64,000 nt of DNA. It comes from Henckelia pumila (lineage: Eukaryota > Streptophyta > Magnoliopsida > Lamiales > Gesneriaceae). Numbering within the stretch: the first letter of the stretch is position 1; each line of letters begins with the position of its first letter. The notes beneath the pieces are model-generated. The model was not told where the DNA came from. It saw only the letters and a program-made list of their open reading frames with translations, and made no database searches. The position numbers and the translations under genes were made by a program. Below, piece by piece: positions 36,271-46,440 of the stretch. The stretch lies in contig NC_133122.1 in assembly GCF_033568475.1 (NCBI RefSeq), forward strand, positions 71,571,442-71,635,441, written 5' to 3'.

Positions 36271-36606
36271 GGGAAAAATTACAATTATTGGTTCGATAAT
36301 TATGTCACTTTTATAATTTTGGTATTTTGTGTTTCTCAGATTTCAATTTTTTAATCTGTGACATGTTCCAATTTGATAATTTTAATATTTTTTTTCGAAA
36401 ATGTTTATGTGGCAGGAACATTATGTACGTCAACGTCGCACAATCACCATCCTGGGCTCATAAGTGTCACATCAGCGTTACGCTCGAAAAAAATAACTAA
36501 AAATTTCCGAAAAAAAAAAAACAAATGATAAGCAAAACCTAAAATTCTTGAATCTGAAAATATGGATATAAGTGACAAACATATAAGACCAAAAAAATAA
36601 CGTTTC
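36271..36606. mobile_element. Mutator-type MITE, decayed, copy 3
   Basis: GGGAAAAATTACAATT, TTTTGGTATTTTG, TTTATGTGGCA, GTCACATCAGCGTTACGC and AGTGACAAACATATAAGACC follow the same order as the 6669 and 11801 copies but are more diverged. The right edge is approximate. Confidence 0.65.
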
Positions 36607-36664
36607 TTATTATCAACATACAAAACTTTTATAATTTTTATTTTATTTTATTTTATTTTATTTT

Positions 36665-36800
36665 TTATTACGTGGGAACCCGCAGCCTACTATCTTTTCG
36701 AGTAGCGCCACTTTCCGTAAACCCCACGAACTAACATAATATGCCTGCAAACTACGCTAGCCAGATAAACCACACTAGGCAAGCCCTGTATGGACAGACT
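36665..36800. repeat. Dispersed repeat family X, copy 2
   Basis: TTACGTGGGAACCCGCAGCC, CACGAACTAACATAATATGC and CTGCAAACTACGCTAGCCAG match the copy in the P450 intron at 4697. No coding capacity is seen. Confidence 0.6.
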
Positions 36801-36831
36801 AGTCCAAAAAAGTGTTGATAGAGAGAATTGA

Positions 36832-36950
36832 CACTACAAAAAAAAAGGTTTTTAGGAGTGGTTTTTCAAGAGTACTTCAATGCGTATTCGAGCTTGGCCC
36901 GAAAGAATATGAAAAGCCGTAAACATTCCTCCAACCGGTGGAGTACTCAC
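36832..36950 (+). mobile_element. CACTA-like terminus
   Basis: CACTACAAAAAAAAAGG followed by TTAGGAGTGGTTTTTCAAGAG resembles a CACTA 5' end with its subterminal motif. The AGGAGTGGT motif also occurs in the subterminal array at 52250-53050. The region between holds the pararetrovirus, so linking the two is only a hypothesis. Confidence 0.4.
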
Positions 36951-37274
36951 ATTTAAAATTCAAATGGAACATTTTTAATTATCTAATTAGATTTTTGTGT
37001 TAATTAAAATAGTACGAGATAATATATGAAAATCGTAAATCAAAACTAAAATACGTGTGATATATATTTATACATTATTTTATATACAAAATGTTTGTGT
37101 TCACTTGCTAATAACATTAATATATCTGCGGGCCTACGTAGTGTGGCCGTATTATTATTATTATTATTATTGAGATCATATTTATTGACAAATTTTCGTG
37201 TAGTTATCTTATGATGATTTATTTGGAACGTCGAGTTCTAGTTGGGTTCGTATCAATACGGTCGTCAACCAATC

Positions 37275-37275
<1 letters not shown>

Positions 37276-37351
<76 letters not shown>

Positions 37352-37424
37352 TCACAATCTAATTATTATTATTATTATTTAACAATCTTATTATTATTAT
37401 TATTATTATTATTTAACAATCTTA

Positions 37425-37456
<32 letters not shown>

Positions 37457-37480
37457 GTTATTATTATTATTATTATTATT
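37276..37480. repeat. ATT microsatellite, interrupted
   Basis: Four runs of ATT are separated by TTTAACAATCTT or TTTCACAATCTA, suggesting that a larger unit (ATT run plus spacer) was itself duplicated. A short ATT run also occurs at 37150. The long isoleucine frame through it is an artefact. Confidence 0.95.
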
Positions 37481-37629
37481 TAACATATAGAATTAAGAAA
37501 TATTGACATCATTTTTATATACTGAAACAGTTATTGTATGGGCAACTTGTAGATAACTCCCTAAATCAAACATAAGTTTCAATTTACTCCTATATTTGTC
37601 TTTCCGAAAATGCCCTTGTCTTTATTTTA

Positions 37630-39068
37630 ATCATTATTATTTCTTGAATTATCAAATTTGGAATCGGATTCAAAATCTGATTCACTTGATTCATCAAGAT
37701 AATAAATATTTTCATCGTCGGATGAAAAATTCAATTGTTTCTACTGGATAGAATCCAATAGTATATATTTCTTCAAGAAGTTTAACTTTATTTTTCTTTT
37801 CGTTTCGTTTTGGACATTCATTTGCATAATGACCTTCTTCATTGCACAACCAACATGTGCAGTTCTTTCCTTTACCTTTTGGGCAATGTGGTTTTTTATT
37901 ATTAAACTTTTTATAAAATCTTCTTTTATAAGGTTTTCTGAAGAAATTCCTTCTAAATTTCTTTTTCTTATAGGGAATAAATTTCCTATTAAGAGATTTA
38001 TAAGGTTTATTTAATTTATTATGTTTCTGTCGTTTTAAATGTTTGTGTGACATGTTTGTTTTACAAAGTATTCTTTTACTGTGAATTCCATTTTATCACA
38101 ACAAAGTTTATTGTTTTGTTTGGTAAGATTTGGATATTCTTTTATTTAATGTTACTTCATGACATTTCTTTGTTATTAACGTCTTTAATAAATTTAATAG
38201 CTCCTCCTAGTGTTTTGGCATAAGCACTAGTTAAGAATTCATCTTTACTATTTATTGGTATATTAGGTATTTTATTAAAAATACTTAATTTATAATGCTC
38301 TTTTTTATCAGCATCTATTAACTGATAATAGTTTGTTTCATAATCACATATAAATTCTTCTAGAATAACATAGATTACATAATTTTATATTATCCAGAAT
38401 AAAAATTGCTCAATTTTGTTCTATATTTTTGGCTACTAAATTAGCGTCATTATTAGTAACTCCTAAAAATTCTTGGTACAAGGCATCAACAAATAGTTCG
38501 AAATATCGATGTCCTGTCATTCCTTGTGGTAGATTAGTAATTACTAGGTTTTTAGCCCAAGTTCTTACTGCTCCTACCAGTGTCATTTTTATCATCCCAT
38601 GAATTAAAACTTGAATATTCTCACTTTTGTCTAGTAATGGTGTTAAATTGAATTTGTACTGATAGTTCATTTGCCCAATGATCTATCTTTGATTTTCTTT
38701 CATTTGGCTGTTGAACAACCTAATCTAAGATATTCTGTTTCACAAATCCTGATGTTTTTGATTCTCTAAGAATATCTCTAACATCTTTATAAGCTCCAGA
38801 GTATTGGTCTCTGTTATATTTAAATTCTTCATCATCTCTTCCACCACTACCTTCTAACATTCGTTCATAGATTTAATCGTGGTCTAGAATCATCTTCAGA
38901 TTCTGATTCTGAAATATCCATATCTCTGTATTTTTTTGATTTCTGATGTGAATGATATAATTCTTTTGTATTTGCTCCTATTTGTTCAAAATCGGATGAG
39001 TCTGTTTCACTAAACATCTCCATACTTATGTTTGCCATAACTAAGGGGATTTCTATACCATGATTCAA
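37630..39068 (-). pseudogene. Coat protein remnant of pararetrovirus
   Basis: This is the position and composition of a caulimovirid coat precursor. It has an acidic N-terminal part with SESESED-type runs near 38890, a central block (38670-38410) with GMIKMTLVGAVRTW, a highly basic stretch (38050-37900), and then the zinc knuckle CWLCNEEGHYANEC near 37850, a CX2CX4HX4C motif that binds RNA in this family. After a shift near 37720 an acidic tail closes it. At least four breaks separate these blocks, so no capsid subunit can be made. Confidence 0.8.
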
Positions 39069-39303
39069 TTTTGAACGGTGGTTCTTCTTCCATTTTCCTT
39101 TTTCCTTTATCTATTGGAAGAACTTCTTTAAGATAGTTTATTATTTCATTACTATGTCTTTCCTGTTCAATTATTAATCTAGTCGTTGCTAAATCAATAT
39201 ATTCTTTGAAATTCTTCTCTAATTCTTGTATTGATAGATTGATCTTATTGATATTATTTTCTAAATCTCCTAGATCTTTTTCTAATTTTATTAAGGACGT
39301 CAA
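39010..39303 (-). CDS. Coiled-coil protein, virion-associated-protein position
   Basis: An open frame of 97 codons lies between movement and coat genes, where caulimoviruses keep their small virion-associated protein. Residues 1-50 are heptad-like (leucine/isoleucine with acidic and lysine residues: LGDLENNINKINLSIQELEKN), predicted to coil. The C-terminal part is basic/proline-containing. No ATG lies at the expected start; the frame opens at TTG and overlaps the end of the upstream frame by a few bases, so the start codon may have mutated. Function is by position only. Confidence 0.5.
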   Translation of the reverse strand: MTSLIKLEKDLGDLENNINKINLSIQELEKNFKEYIDLATTRLIIEQERHSNEIINYLKEVLPIDKGKRKMEEEPPFKIESWYRNPLSYGKHKYGDV

Positions 39304-40269
39304 TGCGATGAGGTTGATTCATTAACAATAGCTTGTTTAATTTTAAGAATATTTTGATTCATGGTTCCAAACTTTTCAAGAATATCTTCATCATTTCTAG
39401 CAAATGATAATGATCTTCTTGGTACAGACTGTTTTGTGATTTGGAGGTCATCTGAACTCCATCTTTTATAGGGATTTATTTCTTCAATAAATGCTTTTCG
39501 AGGGTGTTCAATTCTTGTAATATTTTCAAACATTCTTTCAACAGAAATAGTTGTTTTGTTGAAATTATTCCTGTTTGAGAATTATTACTTATTGCTAAAT
39601 CGACAACATAGTTTATATTGATCGGATGGTTTCCTGTTAACATAAGATTATTTCTATAAAAGTAATAATCTAATGTTAAAACGCCATTTATGTTTTTATC
39701 AAAAAGAGATATATTGTATTGTGGATAAATACAAAATTTCATCTTTTTGTAACATAAGTTTCCTTCAATTTTTCCAAGGATAGAATCCTCAAAATTACGT
39801 ATCCTTTTGTCACGAACTGTGATTTCAATTGGTGTATCTATTCCTTTTCGGTAGTGGGCTGATACTATTATTTCGATTCCTCCAATGTGAACATATTTCA
39901 GTTCAGATCGTTCTTTTTCACTGGCTTTTGCCATGTGGCATCAATATCTTGAGTTGTTAATAACTTCAGAGTATTAGACCTTGATTCGTTATTTATTTTA
40001 CAAGATCGTTCTTTTGTACGAATCGAATAATAAATTAAATTTTTTTTGAGATTAATAAAATTTGAAATCTTGCTTAATATTCCTGGTTGGTCTATTAGAT
40101 TTGTTTTTGAATTAGAAAACCCTGTTTTCTGTATCTCAGCAAACTTATTTTGATTAAATATAATATTCAAATTATACTCTTGGTTCTCTTCAGATTCATT
40201 GTAGTGGCCCGCAATTAATCAAGGTAATTAAGGAAATTAATTACTAAATTTTGCCTAAAATTATTCGAA

Positions 40270-40490
40270 GTGGATCGGAAGCTCCGAATCACGGATCGGA
40301 AGCTCCGATCGGGATCGGACGTTCCGTTGGAGGATCGGACGTTCCGATCTGGATAGGGCTGGCATCATCACCGACGTCAGCGAGATGACGTCACTGCTTA
40401 CGCACATGAGGTGACATCGGATGTTCCGATATCGGACGCTCCGTTCGCGATCGGACGTTCCGATGAGGGATCGGACGTTCCGATCACCGT
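40270..40490 (+). promoter_or_regulatory. Eight-copy palindromic promoter array
   Basis: The near-palindrome ATCGGAnGyTCCGAT occurs eight times: four copies at about 40272-40352 and four at about 40416-40486. Between them are two ACGTCA-type motifs, including TGACGTCA at 40386, a bZIP core. The array ends just upstream of the TATA box. Regularity and position suggest a transcription-factor binding array of the LTR. Confidence 0.75.
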
Positions 40491-40491
40491 C

Positions 40492-40500
40492 TATAAATAA
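40492..40500 (+). promoter_or_regulatory. TATA box of solo LTR
   Basis: TATAAATAA lies immediately 3' of the palindrome array, followed about 30 bp later by a pyrimidine-rich leader (TTTCCCTCCTTTTCC), a usual plant start context. Confidence 0.7.
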
Positions 40501-41587
40501 GGGGTCCGAGCCCTCATTCTGTGCATCAATTTCCCTCCTTTTCCTCTGGTTTTCAAACCTTCTTACTTAGATCTACGGAGTTCTAGGCATCCTATTGGGA
40601 ATCCGGAAGTTGCCTAGCGATCCCGGCGTCGTAGCGGAGGTGTGCCTAAGTTTTGAGGCGATTCTACACCAGCGGGCTGACGACGGACGAAGGTATAATT
40701 TGGCTTCCTAAAAATATTTAGGAGTATGCAATAGCTTAGTTAAGGCTTTTAGAGCGTTTATAGTGATGCATGGACTTTTGCATGTGTAGACGCAGTAGAG
40801 CAGACTTGTAGGCTTTGGACCTAGACGGGTGTGCTAGGATTTGACCTGCAGTGTTAGAGGTACGTAAGTACTGACCGAGATAGCCGGCATGATATTTATA
40901 CATATGTGTGTGATGCATGATGTATGTGCTGTATTGGCTATGTTTTACTGTTTTTAGCACATGCATATGTTTTTACGGAGACTGCATCGGGTATGATGTG
41001 AGTCATGACAGTTTCCATCAGTCGAGGCGATTCTTCCTGAGGATTCGTGTCTTGGGAATATACGAGTACCACGCGGAGTCGCTCTCTTGCCCGGTACTGT
41101 GTATTCCAGGCGCCATGAGTAAAATGATTTAACCCTGATTTTTAAAGTCATGTGCATGCTCATATTTGTATTTATATCATTGCTTCCGTATTGAGCGTAG
41201 TCGCTCACGCCCTTTATGTTTCGTATTTTGGGACACCTTGTGGCGGGTCAGGTCTGAGGCTGGACGGTCCTGGTGGTTCCCAGCAGGGTTGAGGTTGCTA
41301 CCGTGCAGAGGTAGTTGGTTAGGGATTCTGATACCCTAATTTTGATTTGGTTGTATAAAGAATTATACACTGTTTCTATCGTCGGTTGTATTCTGCCGAT
41401 TGGATTTGTTGTACTTTGGAATTATTCGCTATTTAGTGCTTTAATTATTGTTGCTTGCGCTAATCACTCTGATTAGGTAGTGGATCCGAGTAGGGTCGCT
41501 ACATTCATCAATATGACTATTTTGATTTGGAATTGTTACTTCTGTCATTTTAGCAGATGATAGAACTTCTTAATTTTCTTAAGGCTA

Positions 41588-41842
41588 TTAAAAGCCTTTT
41601 GTTGAATCTATCTGTTCTAATAAATTCTGAAAATCTTCGAAACTATCAATTGAAGATTGACAATTCTTAAGATGTTTCAAATTGTTTTCACAATTTTCTA
41701 TATCAAAATTTATATTTTGAGAATATAAATTAAAGATATTCATTTTTGTATTTTCATACATTTTCCATTTAGTAAAAATTGTTACTTTTATTATTTTGTT
41801 TTTGTTGATCGGATTTCGATAACAAAGTTTGTTCTTATTCAT
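41588..41842 (-). CDS. Leader ORF of pararetrovirus, unknown
   Basis: An open frame of 84 codons, lysine/asparagine-rich (MNKNKLCYRNPINKNKIIK), lies between the primer site and the movement gene. Caulimovirid leaders carry short upstream ORFs that affect ribosome shunting, so it may be one of those rather than a functional protein. I recognise no domain. Confidence 0.35.
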   Translation of the reverse strand: MNKNKLCYRNPINKNKIIKVTIFTKWKMYENTKMNIFNLYSQNINFDIENCENNLKHLKNCQSSIDSFEDFQNLLEQIDSTKGF

Positions 41843-42076
41843 AACATATTGTTATGTCTTCAATTTCATCGTTTTCAGAAATTTGAATTATCATTTTCCA
41901 GTTGCTTGAAAAATGTTCTTTTTTATGATTTTTGAAATAAATGGTTTGGAGATCTTTTATTTTATTCCATAATTGATCTATTTGACGTAAATCTTTTAGT
42001 AAGATTATTTTATCAAATAAATTTTTAATCTCAATATCTAAAGTTAATCCAGGAATTAATAATCTGCTTTATTTAA

Positions 42077-42090
42077 CCGCTCTGATACCA
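42077..42090 (-). other. tRNA-Met primer-binding site of pararetrovirus
   Basis: Reading minus, TGGTATCAGAGCGG is the initiator-Met primer complement used by Caulimoviridae for minus-strand synthesis. It lies in the non-coding leader between ORF6 and the movement gene, as expected. Confidence 0.85.
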
Positions 42091-42179
42091 GGTTGCGGAA
42101 TTCTTATGAATTTCTCATTCATGTTCTATGATGTTTTACAGATCTATGAATTTCTCATTCATGTTTTTACAGATCTGAT

Positions 42180-42386
42180 TCATTTATAACAGATAAATGT
42201 TTTCCGATTAATTTGGTTCCATTCATAGGTTATTATTACAAATTTTAGTTGATAAATTGATTCAAATATGGTTAAATCAGAAGTATTCAAACGATATTCA
42301 TGAAATGTATCATATTCATGATCATCTTCTATTTCAAACCAGTTTTTTATTATTAATCTTCCATTTCTTATAAAGGATGATGACAT
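42180..42386 (-). CDS. Small leader ORF of pararetrovirus, unknown
   Basis: An ATG-initiated frame of 68 codons (MSSSFIRNGRLIIKNWFE) lies upstream of the primer site within the leader. It has no recognised domain. It is intact although most viral genes are broken, but its shortness makes chance survival plausible. Confidence 0.35.
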   Translation of the reverse strand: MSSSFIRNGRLIIKNWFEIEDDHEYDTFHEYRLNTSDLTIFESIYQLKFVIITYEWNQINRKTFICYK

Positions 42387-42760
42387 GATTAATGTATTTT
42401 GACTATTTCTTTAAATTAAGGGCTGCAGGAGATTTGGGAAGGTTACCTTGATTTAATGAGTCTTGGTTTTGAGCACAGGCCAAATCCTTGTTTTTCCTTA
42501 ATGATCACTTGATCAACTGGTACTTGCTTTATGGATTTTCAGGTTTACTCTAACCATGAATCTTCAATGGTTGGCTTCCAACCTTATCTTCCTTACGCCC
42601 TGCTTGTTTAGTTATTAGCCATAAGGCTTAATTTTGTTTCTGATTTTTTGTTTCTTAGTTTCTGATAGTTTTCATACGTCTTGTATTAACCAGATTGTAA
42701 GAAACTTAAGAAGAGAGAGATACTCAAACTTCACTTATTCATTTACAACACAAACATCTT

Positions 42761-42770
42761 CTTTTATATG
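42761..42770 (-). promoter_or_regulatory. Probable TATA box of pararetroviral promoter
   Basis: Reading minus, CATATAAAAG lies 130 bp after the end of the ORF6-position gene and about 680 nt before the primer site. This is where a 35S-like promoter driving the pregenomic RNA would be. It is inferred from position and motif only. Confidence 0.55.
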
Positions 42771-42898
42771 TGTGGAGAAACGCATACAGTAGTAAAAATA
42801 AAGGAAGAGGGGGACCATACTACATAATGGAAAATAGCTCATTTTACATCTGAGTGGATGCCTTTCACATGTGGTGTGGTCCACGATTTTATTTGTTT

Positions 42899-44121
42899 TT
42901 ACATTGTGTTACTTTCTGAATCACTGGTACATTCGGACCATTTCTTTATTGGTTTGTCTTCTTTGACAGCTGGTTTGTCCTCTTTGACAGATGCTTCTTC
43001 TGTCTGAGTGGGTTGACAATGTCCACATTTGTGAGTGGAAATCATTGTTCTTAGTCTTTGACATAGCATTTGTTGGGTTTCTCGGGTCATGTCAACTCTT
43101 GCTTCATAGATTGGAGCTTCAAATTGAGCTAACATGGCTTGTTCTTTCTTTTGGATTGTCTCCTTGTGTCCAGTGGTTAATAAAATTTTACTGGTTGCAA
43201 AATTTATTTTAACCTTTGAGTTTCCATCAATCTTTCCTGTCTTTGAGATCATGTCAATCAATGTCTTTATTCTTATCTCAGAAAGTGTTGAGATATCCAT
43301 TACTAGTTTCTCTTCATTTGATCCTTCAAATAAGAACTTGTCTTTATTTTTTCGACATTGAATGTATATCATCGGTTGATAGAATTTGTCATTTTCCCAA
43401 TCTGGAAGGGTTGAATGAATACTTAATGTTAACACTGGTTCGTCCTTGAAGACTGCTTTCTTGAACTGGATAATACTATTTCTTAGTTGATATGGAAATA
43501 GTTCTATCTCTTGATTGTTGGGACTGACTTCTAATCCGCTTAATAATCCATTTGAAAAGAATCTTGAGACTTCATGCGCTGGAGCACCTTGTAGTGTTCT
43601 TGCTCTTGATATGCTCTGTGTGTCACAAGTTTGTAGCCAAGATCCTACAGATGGTTTGACTATTCTCAAATAGTTTAGTGTTTCAAAGAATTCAGTTTGA
43701 GTTTTTCTGGAAAATTTGTTTTTTCAAAAATTGGTTTTTGTGGTCGCAGATTGACCATCTTTCTTTCTCTTGTTTCAAGGGCTCTTTTAAACTTCCTTTC
43801 TTCTTTTTCATTTTTCTCGGTGTTGGCTGTGACCACCGGTTCTTTCTTCTTTTCTTTTTCTTTTCCTTTTTCTTTTTCTTTGTTATCAATGTTGGCTGTG
43901 ACCACTGATTGTTTTTCATTCATCTCCATTATTTTGTCAAATGGAGTTGCTAACTTGATTGATGTTCTTGGTGAGGATGATGATGACGAGGTTGTCATCT
44001 TTTTTTTTATCCTCTGAATTTTTCCATTTATATTCTTTTTCCTTTGTTGAAGAATCTGAATTTCTTCATCTATTTCAATCAATTGTTCTTTTAATTGATC
44101 TAATTGTTCCATCCTGCACAA
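42899..44121 (-). pseudogene. ORF6-position protein (transactivator/inclusion-body position)
   Basis: Two consecutive minus frames, 44121-43675 and 43669-42899, differ by a shift at about 43672 and read as one protein of roughly 400 residues. The N-terminus is a coiled coil (MEQLDQLKEQLIEIDEEIQILQQRKK), followed by a lysine/glutamate-rich linker from a purine repeat (43780-43910), a globular middle and an acidic/serine tail. It follows RT and precedes the promoter, the place of the caulimovirus translational transactivator/viroplasmin. I see no clear viroplasmin signature, so the assignment is positional. Confidence 0.5.
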
Positions 44122-44280
44122 GAAACATATATATATATATATAAATATATAAAATGGTTAGAAATTTAACTCTTTATCGTGAGTAATTCGGATAGTTTTA
44201 TTATGCGTATCATTGCATTTATGAATTCTTTTGCAAGAATTGAACCAATCTTCATGAGATTGATTATTTTACTCATAGAG

Positions 44281-44460
44281 TAATTCATGTTTCTGAATAT
44301 AAATCTCATTTCATCAATTTATATTCCCCATGCTTTCTAAGGCATGTTCGGATGACTTGAAGTCATAAAATAATTCATGTTTTTTAATATAAATCTCATT
44401 TCATCAATTTATATTTTCCATGCTTTTTAAGACATGTTCGGATGACTCGCAGTCATTTTC
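44281..44460. repeat. 90-bp tandem duplication, two units
   Basis: TAATTCATGTTT..GAATATAAATCTC to GGATGACTTGAAGTCA is repeated with a 90-bp period at 44281-44370 and 44371-44460, between the RT and ORF6-position genes of the pararetrovirus. Confidence 0.85.
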
Positions 44461-44520
44461 TGGATCACTTAGGATCTCTTTTGTTATTCTGGTACTACGG
44501 ATAGTATAATTTGGATGAAT

Positions 44521-46438
44521 TTATCTAGTTAATGCGTCGGGTAATGAATTGTCTGTCGTTCCTTTGACATGCTGGATCTCGAACTGATAATGGTTCAATT
44601 CCAATTGCCATCTAATTAACCTTGCTGCATTTCTCCCTACATTTTTTGATATTTTTCTTGTCTTGAAATATGTTAAATTCATATTATCCGTTCTTACTAA
44701 AAACGGTTTAGAAATAAGATAAATCTCATAATTTCTAATTGTATATATTAAAGCTAATAATTCTTTTTCATTTGAATGATAATTTAGTTGTGCATCTTGA
44801 AAAGTTCCTGATGTATAATTACATAATTCTTCATTATTCCTAGTAGCTGTTTTAGTAAATTCTTCTAAAATTCTTTCTCCTGTATAAGCTTTTAAACATG
44901 CTCCCAAGTATTCATCTGAGTCGTCTGTTTCAATTATTATTATGTCTTTATTTGAAGGAAAATATAATTCGGGAAGATTACTAATTATCTTCTTTTTAAT
45001 AGTGTCAATATAATTAGTATCTTCTTTAGACCATTTCCACTTATAGTCTTGTTTAAGTTTTGCCTGAAGAGGTTTTCTGATTTCTGCAAGTTTCTTAATG
45101 TAATTTCCAGAATAAGTTAATAATCCTAAAAATCCTCTTAATTGATCTTTATCCTTGATTTCACTAGGAAAATCGTGAATTTTATTGAGTATATGCTGTT
45201 GTAAACAATGTTTTCCATCTTCTATTTGTAATCCTAAATAATTTATTTTTTTTTTAAACAATTGTGCTTTCTTTTCAGAAACTATAATTCCATCTTTATG
45301 ACAACTGTCATGAGGTCTTTATAATATTGATCTAGTGTTTTTGAATAAATTAATATGTCATCTATATAAACACAACAAAAATCTACATATGATTTAAAAG
45401 ATTCATCCATATATCTTTGAAAGATACCTGGTGCTTGTTTAAGTCCGAAAGGTAATACAGTCCATTGATACTGTCCTTTTGGACAACTGAATGATGTAAG
45501 TAATTGTGTTTGTGGTCTAGCTGAATTTGCCAGAATCCTGATTTACAATCTAAACTGGAGAAATATTTCATTCCTCCTATATAAGATAGTAAATCATTCT
45601 TGTTTGGGATGTAATATCCATCCATAATTGTTGCATTATTCATTTTTTGATAATCAATTACCATTTTTTTCTTATCAATGTCTTTCTTACTGACATAAAA
45701 GGCTGGTGAAGAGTGTGGACTCTTTCTTGGGATGATTATCTTAAGTTTTAGTAATTCTTGAACCTCTTTTTCGAATATTTTTACATCATCCATGTTGCAT
45801 CTTCTTGGTGCTTCACGGATTGTGATATTAGGGTCTTTAAGTTTTATTGAAGCAATGACTTGTTTTCTTTTCTTAATTTTGTCCTGAGGATTTTCAGAAA
45901 AAATATCATGAAATTTCTTCATGATTTCTTTTTCATGATTAATTGTTAAAATATTTTCTATTTTTAGTTCTATTGGATTTGTATTTCGTTTATGAAAATT
46001 CTTTGTAAATCCTTCATTTCCTACACGAAATGATGTTCGTATTTTAGGAATATAAATCATTGATGATCCTTTATTTAAAGTTATGTGATTTTCAAATTGT
46101 GTAAAAGGAAGATATTCTCTTAAAAAGTTATTTCCTATTATAATATCCATTCCTGATTCTATTTGGTATATAATGGGCATTACAAATTTTGTTTCCACAA
46201 TTTCTATTTTTAATTTTTCTGCTACTGTATCAAGCATGATTATTGATCCATCTCCTATTCGAACTTTTAATCCTTTATCATATTTCTTCCAATAATGATT
46301 TGAAAGTATATGTTTGCTTCCTAAACACATACTTGCTCCTGTATCAACATAAGCATGTATATGATATGATTTATGTTCTTTGATTTTAATTTGAATTTTT
46401 ATATATACTATTTGGATTAGTTTTGTTTTATGATTCAT
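44521..46438 (-). pseudogene. Protease-RT-RNase H gene of pararetrovirus
   Basis: The frame opens MNHKTKLIQIVYIK with the aspartic protease motif YVDTGAS at residues 30-36. The RT begins around residue 190 with a DYQKMNNATI block, and RT palm sequence with a DD catalytic pair lies near 45350-45375. RNase H (IIIETDDSDEYLGACLKAY) and the terminal LPDALTR-type ending follow in the frame 45261-44521. Frames are shifted near 45440 and again around 45260-45330, splitting the palm domain. There is no integrase, which separates it from the gypsy elements here. Best relatives by eye are caulimovirid RT proteins. Confidence 0.88.
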
Positions 46439-46440
46439 TC

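Larger units (their letters stand above)
40200..41503 (+). mobile_element. Solo LTR, 1304 bp, inside pararetrovirus
   Basis: The segment starts TGTAGTGGCCCGC and ends GGGTCGCTACA, flanked by a perfect 5-bp duplication TTCAT (40195-40199 and 41504-41508). It has no internal region, primer site or second LTR, so it is a solo LTR. Orientation is plus from its TATA box. The GGTATAATT motif after the putative leader is also seen in the gypsy LTRs here, so a Ty3/gypsy origin is likely but unproven. It must be younger than the viral integration. Confidence 0.9.
39300..41548 (-). pseudogene. Movement protein gene of pararetrovirus, interrupted by solo LTR
   Basis: The frame begins at ATG 41548, reads about 15 codons to the target site at 41504, and resumes at 40194 on the other side of the solo LTR. 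The part from 40170 to 39476 has the look of a caulimovirid 30K-type movement protein (KYVHIGGIEIIVSAHYRKG, FCIYPQYNISL, LTGNHPININYVVDLAISN), which would enlarge plasmodesmata in a real virus. The frame is shifted near 39920 and again near 39510, after which it continues to about 39300. With a 1.3-kb insert and shifts it is inactive. Confidence 0.75.
37630..46440 (-). mobile_element. Endogenous caulimovirid (pararetrovirus), decayed
   Basis: All genes are on the minus strand and in caulimovirid circular order: protease-RT-RNase H (46438-44521), ORF6-position protein (44121-42899), promoter and leader with primer site (42770-41550), movement protein, small coiled-coil protein, then coat protein (to about 37630). 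The linear copy is opened between coat and RT genes. No integrase or LTR belongs to it, as expected for Caulimoviridae, which do not encode integrase. Every large gene has stops or shifts, and a 1.3-kb solo LTR interrupts the movement gene. Separate small genes rather than one polyprotein suggest a Caulimovirus- or Solendovirus-like member; the genus is not certain. No infectious potential can be inferred from this broken copy. Confidence 0.88.

Noticed and set aside
37211..37483. 90-codon frame made mostly of isoleucine
   Set aside because: Direct translation of an ATT microsatellite.
43678..44144. Phenylalanine-rich plus-strand frames
   Set aside because: Shadows of the lysine/glutamate-rich linker of the viral ORF6-position gene on the other strand.
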